From contig JASEHP010000097.1 of NCBI GenBank assembly GCA_030018605.1, forward strand, positions 1-6,102: DNA of 6,102 nucleotides, in the 5' to 3' direction. Origin of the DNA: Thermodesulfovibrionales bacterium. GTDB taxonomy: Bacteria > Nitrospirota > Thermodesulfovibrionia > Thermodesulfovibrionales > UBA1546. Every line of letters starts with the position of its first letter. Positions within the stretch are counted from its first letter, which is position 1. Below are positions 1 to 6,102 of this stretch, in pieces. The translations under genes were made by a program, and so were the position numbers. The notes under the pieces were generated by a model. It worked only from the letters and a program-made list of their open reading frames with translations, was not told the DNA's origin and made no database searches.

Positions 1-983
1 CCTCCTGAACCGCAGCAGCCATTTTCTTTTTTCTCAATGATATTTGCGCCGATTTTTTTCAGCATTGCCCTTGGTTCATCCTTTATGCCAAGCCCGTATG
101 CAAGATGGCACGGGTCATGGTATGTGACTGTCGCATATTTCTGTGAAAAAAGTGACGGCTGGGCAAAGTCTAATCTCTCAAGGAGAAAACTTGACGCATC
201 CATTGCATTGCTTATCCCGCTGTTAATAATCTTTGGGTATTGGTTTTTTATCACTGAAACGCAAGTCGGGCAGATGCTCAGTACCGCTTCTGCTTTTAAC
301 TTTCCGAATATCCGCATATTTCTTTTTGCAAGTTCGCGCGCTTCCTCTTCAAGCCCGAGCGCCCTCAGCGGCATTCCGCAGCATACCTCGCCGCCTGGCA
401 CTATCACCTCATAACCTGCTTTAAGTAGTATGTTTACTAATGACAGCCCGAGATGCGGGTATAAATAATTGGTAACGCACCCTGTGAATATAGCAACCCT
501 TCCGCGCCTTTTCTGAACCTTATAAACCTGAGTCCTTTCCTTTAAAGAACTCCCGGGAAGTTTAAAATTAGACGATATAATCCCTTTTTTTAAAAGATAC
601 GGAAACACTATATGCTGAGATATCTGGAGAATTTTATAGCTCAGGCCGGGATTGATGGTAAAAAATTTTGCGAGAAGTCTCAGATACTTCCTCTTTTTAT
701 CGCTCTGCCTGAGCATATTCCTGCCCCTGTAAATGTTCTCTGTTATATCAACTCCGTTCGGACAGAGGCCGGAACAGGCTTCGCAGAGGATGCAGCTGAA
801 AATTTTTTCATTGAGCAATGGCGAGGGCTGCAACTCCTGAAGCAGAAGCCCTCTCAGAAGCGCAAGCCTTCCCCTTGCTCCCATGGCCTCTGTATTGTCT
901 TCATCATAGGTGGGGCAGTATGCCTTGCAGCTTCCGCACCTGACGCATTTTTCAAGGTCCTTGATATCAGGCAGGTTTTTCAC
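1..983 (-). CDS. glcF: Glycolate/D-lactate oxidase type iron-sulfur subunit (GlcF-like, CCG domains), 3' end outside the window
   Basis: Seen: a minus-strand frame open from GTG at 983 to the left edge, about 327 codons. It begins with two ferredoxin-type 4Fe-4S motifs: C13-x2-C16-x2-C19-x3-C23-P and C64-x2-C67-x2-C70-x3-C74-P. Two cysteine-rich CCG domains follow: TGC at 168-169 with CCG at 201-203, then CPTC at 238-241, HDPCH around C292, and CCGSGG at 323-328. This order is that of GlcF and related (Fe-S) subunits, which carry electrons from an FAD subunit (GlcD type) oxidising glycolate, D-lactate or similar 2-hydroxyacids. E. coli GlcF has 407 residues, so roughly 80 are probably missing here. 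An in-frame stop at 996-998 limits the start. GTG at 983 is the only candidate ahead of the first cluster, and it lies inside the 3' end of larE (17-bp overlap). An LutA- or heterodisulfide-reductase-like role is possible; the substrate cannot be told. No GlcD is visible. Confidence 0.88.
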   Translation of the reverse strand, partial: MKNLPDIKDLEKCVRCGSCKAYCPTYDEDNTEAMGARGRLALLRGLLLQELQPSPLLNEKIFSCILCEACSGLCPNGVDITENIYRGRNMLRQSDKKRKYLRLLAKFFTINPGLSYKILQISQHIVFPYLLKKGIISSNFKLPGSSLKERTQVYKVQKRRGRVAIFTGCVTNYLYPHLGLSLVNILLKAGYEVIVPGGEVCCGMPLRALGLEEEARELAKRNMRIFGKLKAEAVLSICPTCVSVIKNQYPKIINSGISNAMDASSFLLERLDFAQPSLFSQKYATVTYHDPCHLAYGLGIKDEPRAMLKKIGANIIEKKENGCCGSG

Positions 984-1791
984 TTTGTTTCTTCTCTATC
1001 CCTTCGTTCATCCTTCCGCTTCTGAAACCTTCCATGTCAAGAACAACAAATTTATACCCGATGGATTTAAGTTTTTTTGCAATGGCTTTTCTCGTCTTGG
1101 GTTTAAGCGCCATAGCCATATCTTCTTCCTTGAGCTCAATCCGCGCGACATCCCCGTGATGCCTCACCCTGAACTCTTTAAAACCCAGCGACCTCAAAAA
1201 CCCTTCTGCCTCTGCAACCTGTTTTAACGCCTCTCCTGTTATCCGCTCTCCGTAAGGAAACCTTGATGCAAGGCATGGAGAAGACGGTTTATCCCATGAT
1301 GGAAGGTTAAGTCCATGTGATATTTCCCTTATCTCTTTTTTGTCCATCCCCGCCTCTATCAAAGGGCTTCTTACACTGTGGTTTAAGGCTGCTTTTCTTC
1401 CGGGCCTCCAGTCTGCGGTATCGTCCAGATTGCTTCCATCAAGCACAAACCTGTATCCCTTATCATCAGCTATTTCTCTTATCTTGCTGAATAATTCGTC
1501 TTTGCAATAAAAACATCTGTCATGAGGATTCTTTGCAAAATTCTCTGCGCTCAACTCCTCTGTTTTTATAACTCTCTGCTTTATTCCTGTTTCTTCACAC
1601 ATTTTTTTTGAAAATAACAAGTCATTTTCAGGCATGGTTTCAGAGACTGCTGTTACCGCAAGAGCCTTTATGCCCGAAAGCTGAATCGCCTTTAACAAGA
1701 GAGTGCTGTCAACGCCTCCGGAATAGGCAAGCACAGCGCTTTCCATTTGTTTCAGAATGCCGATGAGCTTTTCAAGCTTGGAATTTAACAT
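967..1791 (-). CDS. larE: LarE, ATP-dependent sulfur transferase for nickel-pincer nucleotide synthesis
   Basis: Family role: LarE adenylates the carboxylates of the pyridinium dicarboxylate mononucleotide made by LarB, then inserts sulfur; LarC adds nickel to give the cofactor of lactate racemase LarA. Seen, numbering from ATG at 1791 (274 residues, usual length): PP-loop SGGVDS at 24-29, C93-x2-C96 in RCFYCKDE, DWRPG near 127-131, SPCLASRFPYG with C173, RVRHHG near 208-213 and EGFRSGRMN near the C-terminus. C173 sits where the sacrificial cysteine of Lactobacillus plantarum LarE lies. The extra CxxC suggests the three-cysteine form that binds a 4Fe-4S cluster. The frame also extends to a GTG at 1812, adding seven residues. 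I prefer the ATG because it gives the family's usual N-terminus and because 1812 falls at the foot of a palindrome. Neither start has a strong ribosome binding site. It overlaps the downstream glcF-like gene. A more general PP-loop sulfur transfer role cannot be excluded. Confidence 0.92.
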   Translation of the reverse strand: MLNSKLEKLIGILKQMESAVLAYSGGVDSTLLLKAIQLSGIKALAVTAVSETMPENDLLFSKKMCEETGIKQRVIKTEELSAENFAKNPHDRCFYCKDELFSKIREIADDKGYRFVLDGSNLDDTADWRPGRKAALNHSVRSPLIEAGMDKKEIREISHGLNLPSWDKPSSPCLASRFPYGERITGEALKQVAEAEGFLRSLGFKEFRVRHHGDVARIELKEEDMAMALKPKTRKAIAKKLKSIGYKFVVLDMEGFRSGRMNEGIEKKQSEKPA

Positions 1792-1814
1792 GCAAATATT
1801 TTTAAATGACACTG

Positions 1815-1983
1815 TTGCCGAACCCTTTGAGCGACATCAGGGAATTTTTGGTAACAAATCTTGGCGAAGTGGAAGATAAGCAATTTCAACTGTCTGAGCC
1901 GCAGGCGAGTTTTGAAATTGCCTGTAACAAGCCTTAGATTTGTTACCAAAAATTCCCTGCAAAAAGCGAAAAGGGTTTAGCAA
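1815..1983. repeat. 169-bp interrupted palindrome between rng and larE, MITE-like or RNA-processing hairpin
   Basis: Seen: nested inverted arms around one centre. The outer arms 1815-1828 and 1970-1983 pair at 12 of 14 positions plus one G-T wobble. The main arms 1838-1861 and 1936-1959 are a perfect 24-bp match. A short GGC/GCC stem (1863-1865 with 1931-1933) follows, then perfect 10-bp inner arms at 1880-1889 and 1912-1921, with an apical loop of 22 nt. It fills nearly all of the rng-larE spacer and has no coding frame I trust. Inference: this looks like a small non-autonomous mobile element of the MITE or REP kind, or a structured processing site in the mRNA. No clear target duplication is seen. 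AGCGA occurs at 1830-1834 and 1965-1969, but inside the outer arms. No T-run follows the stem on the minus strand, so it is not a classical terminator. Confidence 0.85.
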
Positions 1984-2008
1984 TAGATGCAATCCCTCAA
2001 TTCTTCCT

Positions 2009-3514
2009 TTACAGCGACGTTATCTCGTATTTCTCCTGATGAAGGACATTGCTCTCTTTAATAATCACCTTAATACCGTATCTGTTTTCAATCTCCTCAA
2101 TGCCGAGCCTCTCTTCGTCAGACAGAAGTTCCGCCACAGAAGGGTGGGCGGTAACGATTATCTTCTCGCTGCCATGCATCGCAAGCTTGCTTACATCCCT
2201 GAATATTTCATAACAGAGCGTACGCGGAGATTTCACAAACCCCTTTCCCTCGCAATAGGGACAAGGCTCGCAGAGAGTCCTGCCGAGGCTTTCCCTTACA
2301 CGCTTTCTTGTCATCTGTATAAGTCCGAGTTCCGATATGTGCAGGATAGTGTTTTTTGCCCTGTCTTTTTTCATCGCCTCAACAAATGCATTAAACACCT
2401 TTTCCCTGTTTTCCTGTTTTTCCATATCAATGAAGTCAACTATTATTATTCCACCGAGATTCCTCAGCCTTATCTGATACGCAATCTCTTTTACCGCTTC
2501 AAGATTTGTCTTAAATATCGTATCCTCCAAACCGTCCTTGCCGACAAACTTCCCTGTATTGACATCTATTACAGTCATCGCCTCTGTCTGGTCAGTCACG
2601 ATATAGCCTCCTGACTTGAGCCAGACCCTTCTGCCGAGCGCCCTTGAGATATCCAGTTCTACGCCGAAGGCATCAAATACCGGCTCCTGTCCCTCATAGA
2701 AAACTATCTTGTCAAGAAGCTTCGGGAAATATGTCTTAACAAATTCCTTTATCCTTTCATATTCTTCGGCAGAATCAATAACAAGCCTTTCAACGTCCTG
2801 CGTAAGCAGATCTCTGACGCTTCTGAATACAAGGTCAAGGTCGCTGTAAAGCAGAGAAGGCGCTGTTACCTTTTCTTTTTTCCTCTGTATGTTTTCCCAT
2901 ATTAGAATTAGAAAATTCAGATCTTTTTTCAGTTCTTCTTCGCTGCATCTTTCGCTGGCAGTCCTGATGATAAGGCCGTAACCCTTCGGCTTTATTGTTT
3001 CTGCTATTGCTTTTAACCGCATTCTCTCCTGTTCCTCGGCAATCCTTCTTGAAATACCCACATGCTCAACATTCGGCATAAGAACCAGATAGCGGCCCGG
3101 CAGGGTAATGTATGATGTCACGCGCGCGCCTTTGCTTCCAATAGGGTCTTTTGAGACATGAACGAGGATTTCCTGCCCGGACTGTATAAGCTCTTCTATG
3201 GCAAGATCAGACCTGCCCTTGCGCGAAATAAATTCAACGGAGTCGCCTTTTTCTTCTTCTTCAAGAAAAGGCGCATACTCTTCAATGTCAGCCCTTATGT
3301 CCGCAACATAAAGAAACGCCGCCCTTTCAAGCCCGATGTCAATAAAGGCAGACTGCATTCCCGGAAGTATTTTTATAACCTCCCCCTTGTAGACATTGCC
3401 GACAAGGCTTGCATCGCGCTTCCTCTCAATATAGAATTCAACTACCTGCCCGCCTTCAAGGAGGGCAACTCTTATTTCTTCATGTGTTGCATTAATCAGG
3501 ATTTCGCTGACCAT
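2009..3514 (-). CDS. rng: Ribonuclease G (RNase E/G family endoribonuclease)
   Basis: Role in the family: a cytoplasmic single-strand endoribonuclease acting in 16S rRNA 5' maturation and mRNA decay, preferring 5'-monophosphate ends. Seen: 501 residues, close to E. coli RNase G (489). It has an S1-type RNA-binding domain at about 35-125 (GNVYKGEVIKILPGMQSAFIDIG), a 5' sensor region at about 125-185 (KGARVTSYITLPGRY), and the DNase I-like catalytic core. Metal-binding aspartates are D317 in VIDVNTG and D360 in VDFIDM; the zinc-link CPYC is C418/C421. The spacings (43 and 101 residues from D317) equal those of RNase E D303, D346 and C404. There is no long scaffold tail, which favours RNase G over RNase E. 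ATG at 3514 has a good ribosome binding site and lies inside the 3' end of the radical SAM gene (23-bp overlap), so translation is probably coupled. In many bacteria rplU-rpmA follow; here a palindrome and larE do. Confidence 0.96.
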   Translation of the reverse strand: MVSEILINATHEEIRVALLEGGQVVEFYIERKRDASLVGNVYKGEVIKILPGMQSAFIDIGLERAAFLYVADIRADIEEYAPFLEEEEKGDSVEFISRKGRSDLAIEELIQSGQEILVHVSKDPIGSKGARVTSYITLPGRYLVLMPNVEHVGISRRIAEEQERMRLKAIAETIKPKGYGLIIRTASERCSEEELKKDLNFLILIWENIQRKKEKVTAPSLLYSDLDLVFRSVRDLLTQDVERLVIDSAEEYERIKEFVKTYFPKLLDKIVFYEGQEPVFDAFGVELDISRALGRRVWLKSGGYIVTDQTEAMTVIDVNTGKFVGKDGLEDTIFKTNLEAVKEIAYQIRLRNLGGIIIVDFIDMEKQENREKVFNAFVEAMKKDRAKNTILHISELGLIQMTRKRVRESLGRTLCEPCPYCEGKGFVKSPRTLCYEIFRDVSKLAMHGSEKIIVTAHPSVAELLSDEERLGIEEIENRYGIKVIIKESNVLHQEKYEITSL

Positions 3515-5951
3515 TTATATTCCTTTCAAGAGGCGCTGCCCATCCGTCTTTCCATCCGTGCATGGCAGTCCTCGTTATATCAAGCTCTCTATATAATACA
3601 CCGAATACCCCGGTAAGTACTTCGCTGAGTTTAGCTTTTTTATCTTTTGCGTCAACAAGTATGAGCCTCACAGTTTTATTGTCCATAATTGAAATTTTTT
3701 CCACTCCTGCGATTTCTGATTTTTGCTCCAAATACTTTTTAACAGGTAATAAGTCATCGCACTTTATTTCGTATTCGTACCTTGATATGAAACTGCTCAG
3801 GGACGGTTCTTTGCCGGATATTAAAACAGCATCGTTTATTTTTAGGCCATCGGGCAGAACAGAATTCATATCCGGCATGAAATAGTTTATATCATACGGT
3901 TCTGTTATCTCCATATCAAAGCATTCCCTAACGCCTGCTATGCCCACGCTAATGGCAGGCCCGAAAGCCACTTTTGGCGCTGGATGAAAGCCCTGCGAAT
4001 ATCTGAGCGGTATTCCCACCCTCCTCATTGCGCGGAATAGCACTGTAACAAGTTCAAGATGGGAGAGGTATTTCAGAACGCCGGTCTTTGAGAATTCGAC
4101 GCGAATACGCAGAGGACTTTGAACCGGCGACTCGGCGACGCGGGGACGCGGAGATCCCACAGGCGCTCCGACAAGTCTTATCTCCGTATCGCTGATTCCC
4201 CGTTTCTCTATGTCACAAGTGATCCCACATGCATGGCAAACCTTTCTGCAATCTGTTGTTATCTCCGAAGATATTGCTCTCTGATATTCTTTGCAGAGAA
4301 AATCTTTTTTGATTCCTATATCAATAATATCCCAAGGTAGCTCTTCGTCTATACGATAAGTTTTTTCCGCGTATTCCGCCGCATTTATGCCTGTTTCTTC
4401 CATTGCCTGAGTCCATTTCTGGAAATCAAATGTCTCTCCCCATGCATCAAGCCTGCATCCCAGAGACCATGCCTTTTCTATTAAAGGAGAAAGCCTTTCA
4501 TCTCCCCTTGCAAAGACAGCCTCAAGAAAGCTCATGTCTTCCCTGTGCCCTTTAAACTCAAACCTCTTTTTCCTGAACGCCTCTTTCAGGTATTTCATCT
4601 TCCTCTTTATGCTCTCGATATTCTCCTGTCCATGCCACTGAAAAGGCGTATGGGGCTTTGGGACAAATGGAGAGACGCCCATATTTATTTTTACATGCCT
4701 TCCTGCGTGCGATTTCGCAATTCTTAACGCCTTTATTACCATCTCAGGTATTGCCTGTATATCCTCATCGGTCTCCGTAGGAAGCCCTACCATAAAATAC
4801 AGCTTGAGCTTCTGCCAGCCTTCTTCAAAGAGCGCGTTAAGGCTTCTCTCGTAATCTTCCTCTGTAAAGTCCTTGTTTATGACATTACGCAGCCTTGCGG
4901 TGCCTGCCTCCGGAGCTATCGTGAACCCTGTTTTTCTCACGCTCTTTATTTCTTTAAGTATATCTTTGTCAACAGCGGCAACTCTTAAAGATGGAAGCGA
5001 AAGCGATATTTTTTTATCCGAAAACCTGCGATTGAATTCCTTAAGCAAAGGCAAAAGGCAGGAATAGTCCCCTGCGCTCAGGGATGTAAAAGAGACATCT
5101 TCATATCCTGTGTTTTTCAGGGAATTTTCAGTTATGCGAAGAACATTCTCCGGGCTTCTTTCGCGAAGCGGCCTGTAAATCATTCCTGCCTGACAGAATC
5201 TGCATCCCATTGTGCAGCCGCGCGAAACTTCTATGTTCACCCTGTCATGGACAATGGCTGTATAAGGCACAATCGGAGACTCCGGATACGGCGATGAATC
5301 AAGGGATTTTATATAACGGCGTTTTATTTGGGGAATGGGGGAATGGGTGAATGGGTGAATAGATGGGGCAAAGATTCCTTCAATCTGTGAAAGCACTTTT
5401 AAAAGAGATCCCCTTTCCCCGTCGCCTTCTTTTTTCCATCTTCTATATATATCCAGAATCTCAATAATCGCCTCTTCGCCATCTCCGATTAAAAATGCAT
5501 CTATGAAAGGAGACATTGGAAGGGGGTTGACAGTGCAGGGGCCTCCTGCGATTATCAGCGGCTGATTTCCTTTTATCCTTTCTTCGCTCTTTATGGGGAT
5601 TCCGGCAAGATGAAGCATATTAAGGACAGTTGTATAGGAAAGTTCATACTGAAGGCTGAACCCGACAATGTCAAAATCCTTAAGCGGCCTTCCTGTCTCA
5701 AGGGAGGAAAGCAGGACGCCTTTATTCCTCATGCCGTCTTCAAGATCAAGCCAAGGGTGGAAGGCTCTTTCTGCAGAGGCGTAAGGCAGGTCATTGATTA
5801 TCTTATAAAGAATCCTTAAACCGAGGTGCGACATACCGATGTCATATATGTCAGGAAAGGCAAGGGCGACAGTGATTTCTCCCTTCTTTTTTAGGGAGTT
5901 CACCTCGTTATTTATATATCTGCTTGGTTTTTGATAGAGTGATAAATTCAC
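3492..5951 (-). CDS. TIGR03960-type B12-binding-like radical SAM protein fused to a DUF2344 domain
   Basis: Seen: 819 residues in three parts. Residues 25-190 form a cobalamin-binding-like Rossmann region (PSRYINNE, VGFSLQYELSY, IAGGPCTVNPLP, FLIGDGEE) but no DxHxxG motif is visible. Residues 234-465 form the radical SAM domain with C246-x3-C250-x2-C253. A cysteine group C568, C572, C575, C579 follows and could bind zinc or a second cluster. Residues 613-800 are a DUF2344 (TIGR03936) domain, starting RIRVEFSKTGVLKYLSHLEL and including GFHPAPKVAFG. Family knowledge: TIGR03936 is encoded beside or fused to this radical SAM protein, often next to rng. The substrate is unknown; RNA or ribosome modification is only a guess from the neighbourhood. 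The start is GTG at 5951, as an in-frame stop lies at 5955-5957 and the conserved PSRY motif is at residues 9-12; no strong ribosome binding site precedes it. Two octamer repeat tracts fall in the linkers, at residues 196-208 and 599-610. Confidence 0.93.
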   Translation of the reverse strand: MNLSLYQKPSRYINNEVNSLKKKGEITVALAFPDIYDIGMSHLGLRILYKIINDLPYASAERAFHPWLDLEDGMRNKGVLLSSLETGRPLKDFDIVGFSLQYELSYTTVLNMLHLAGIPIKSEERIKGNQPLIIAGGPCTVNPLPMSPFIDAFLIGDGEEAIIEILDIYRRWKKEGDGERGSLLKVLSQIEGIFAPSIHPFTHSPIPQIKRRYIKSLDSSPYPESPIVPYTAIVHDRVNIEVSRGCTMGCRFCQAGMIYRPLRERSPENVLRITENSLKNTGYEDVSFTSLSAGDYSCLLPLLKEFNRRFSDKKISLSLPSLRVAAVDKDILKEIKSVRKTGFTIAPEAGTARLRNVINKDFTEEDYERSLNALFEEGWQKLKLYFMVGLPTETDEDIQAIPEMVIKALRIAKSHAGRHVKINMGVSPFVPKPHTPFQWHGQENIESIKRKMKYLKEAFRKKRFEFKGHREDMSFLEAVFARGDERLSPLIEKAWSLGCRLDAWGETFDFQKWTQAMEETGINAAEYAEKTYRIDEELPWDIIDIGIKKDFLCKEYQRAISSEITTDCRKVCHACGITCDIEKRGISDTEIRLVGAPVGSPRPRVAESPVQSPLRIRVEFSKTGVLKYLSHLELVTVLFRAMRRVGIPLRYSQGFHPAPKVAFGPAISVGIAGVRECFDMEITEPYDINYFMPDMNSVLPDGLKINDAVLISGKEPSLSSFISRYEYEIKCDDLLPVKKYLEQKSEIAGVEKISIMDNKTVRLILVDAKDKKAKLSEVLTGVFGVLYRELDITRTAMHGWKDGWAAPLERNINGQRNPD
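3521..3527 (-). promoter_or_regulatory. Ribosome binding site of rng
   Basis: Read on the minus strand, GAAAGGA stands 6 nt before the ATG at 3514. It supports this start and lies within the last codons of the upstream radical SAM gene, consistent with coupled translation. Confidence 0.75.
4125..4156 (-). repeat. Period-8 tandem repeat tract in the linker before DUF2344
   Basis: Four degenerate octamers in direct succession. On the minus strand they read GATCTCCG, CGTCCCCG, CGTCGCCG and AGTCGCCG. They encode about GSPRPRVAESPV (residues 599-610), a proline-rich stretch between the cysteine group and the DUF2344 domain. The tract is visibly richer in GC than the surrounding gene. As 8 is not a multiple of 3, gain or loss of one unit would shift the frame. 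Confidence 0.8.
5329..5364 (-). repeat. Period-8 tandem repeat tract in the linker before the radical SAM domain
   Basis: Four octamers in succession. On the minus strand they read ATTCACCC, ATTCACCC, ATTCCCCC and ATTCCCCA. They encode about PSIHPFTHSPIPQ (residues 196-208), between the cobalamin-binding-like region and the radical SAM domain. The first two units are identical, so slippage is possible in principle, and a one-unit change would break the frame. Confidence 0.85.
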
Positions 5952-5962
5952 ATTTTAAGAAT

Positions 5963-5992
5963 AACATAAAATCATAGGTGGTTATTTTTCAA
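5963..5992 (-). promoter_or_regulatory. Possible sigma70-type promoter for the radical SAM-rng row
   Basis: On the minus strand, TTGAAA (5987-5992) and TATGTT (5963-5968) are 18 bp apart. Transcription would start near 5956, only a few bases before the GTG, giving an almost leaderless message that fits the lack of a ribosome binding site. A second -10-like TATGAT at 5971-5976 has no good -35 partner. The region is AT-rich, so chance matches are likely. Confidence 0.3.
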
Positions 5993-6002
5993 TGGGTTAG
6001 GC

Positions 6003-6037
6003 ATCGTAGCTTAGAGATTTCGTGAAAAAGTTACGAT
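6003..6037 (+). other. Short inverted repeat in the divergent intergenic region
   Basis: Arms 6003-6012 and 6028-6037 pair over 10 bp with one G-T wobble, around a 15-nt loop. It lies upstream of the plus-strand gene start at 6070. It could be an operator, a leader hairpin or the end of a mobile element; no T-run follows, so a terminator is unlikely. The rest of the 5952-6069 gap holds no gene that I can see. Confidence 0.45.
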
Positions 6038-6051
6038 ACATATGCGCCGTT

Positions 6052-6057
6052 AAGGAG
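6052..6057 (+). promoter_or_regulatory. Ribosome binding site of the right-edge gene
   Basis: AAGGAG, a strong Shine-Dalgarno match, lies 12 nt before ATG at 6070 and only 2 nt before ATG at 6060. The first distance is long but workable and the second is too short, so it favours 6070. Confidence 0.5.
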
Positions 6058-6069
6058 TAATGGATCATT

Positions 6070-6102
6070 ATGCCAGAGCATACCCGATATTTAGTAGGAT
6101 AC
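6070..6102 (+). CDS. Start of an unidentified divergent gene, cut by the window edge
   Basis: Eleven codons are visible from ATG at 6070 (MPEHTRYLVGY), open to the edge and preceded by AAGGAG. The alternative ATG at 6060 is in another frame (MDHYARAYPIFSRI) and also stays open, but its spacing to the ribosome binding site is poor. Too little is present to name a family. It runs away from the radical SAM gene, so the gap 5952-6069 should hold promoters for both directions. Confidence 0.4.
   Translation, partial: MPEHTRYLVGY

Noticed and set aside
37..1227. Several plus-strand open frames opposite the glcF-like and larE genes
   Set aside because: Both minus-strand genes show complete cysteine and PP-loop motifs; the plus frames give low-complexity products with no motif.
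1815..1983. Palindrome as a rho-independent terminator
   Set aside because: The arms are long and AT-rich, separated by a large interrupted centre, and no T-run follows on the minus strand, nor a clear one on the plus strand.
1940..2614. A 224-codon plus-strand open frame
   Set aside because: It lies mostly antisense to rng, whose minus-strand protein matches a known family throughout, and its predicted product has no recognisable domain. It is a shadow frame, and its start falls inside the palindrome arm.
3249..3264. TTC-rich stretch within rng
   Set aside because: It simply encodes the acidic EEEEK segment in the S1 domain; too short to call a repeat of interest.
4125..5364. Octamer tracts as a CRISPR array or origin iterons
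   Set aside because: Units are 8 bp, adjacent without spacers, and lie in frame inside a coding gene.
5931..5959. Plus-strand promoter for the right gene (TTGATA at 5931 with TTTAAG at 5954)
   Set aside because: The -10 match is only 4 of 6 and the -35 lies within the radical SAM coding region; not distinguishable from chance in AT-rich sequence.

Overview
The window carries one compact gene row read right to left (minus strand), plus the first codons of a divergent plus-strand gene at the right edge. In transcription order the row is: a fused radical SAM/DUF2344 protein of the TIGR03960 type (5951-3492), ribonuclease G (3514-2009), a spacer occupied by a 169-bp interrupted palindrome (about 1815-1983), the PP-loop sulfur transferase LarE (1791-967), and the iron-sulfur subunit of a glycolate/D-lactate oxidase type enzyme (983 to beyond position 1). 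The radical SAM and rng genes overlap by 23 bp, and larE and glcF by 17 bp, so each pair is probably co-translated. The palindrome separates the pairs.

The first pair looks like housekeeping. RNase G is full length with its catalytic aspartates and zinc-link cysteines in place. The TIGR03960 protein commonly neighbours rng in anaerobic bacteria, but its substrate is unknown. The second pair looks metabolic. LarE supplies sulfur for the nickel-pincer nucleotide cofactor of lactate racemase (LarA) and its relatives. The GlcF-type protein passes electrons from 2-hydroxyacid oxidation. Together they suggest lactate or another 2-hydroxyacid being made usable in both stereo-forms, but no larA, larB or larC is visible.

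MoDerate GC by eye, many iron-sulfur proteins, GTG starts and closely packed genes fit an anaerobic or microaerophilic bacterium of the Nitrospirota or Desulfobacterota kind. This is an inference from gene style, not from a marker gene.

The most unusual things are: (1) the large palindrome, whose foot reaches the larE start region; (2) two period-8 tandem repeat tracts inside the radical SAM gene, each in a linker between domains, whose units share a NNTCNCCN pattern; and (3) the three-cysteine form of LarE, which points to an iron-sulfur-dependent rather than sacrificial sulfur donor. No RNA gene, CRISPR array or transposase was found. I do not see a wholly new system.
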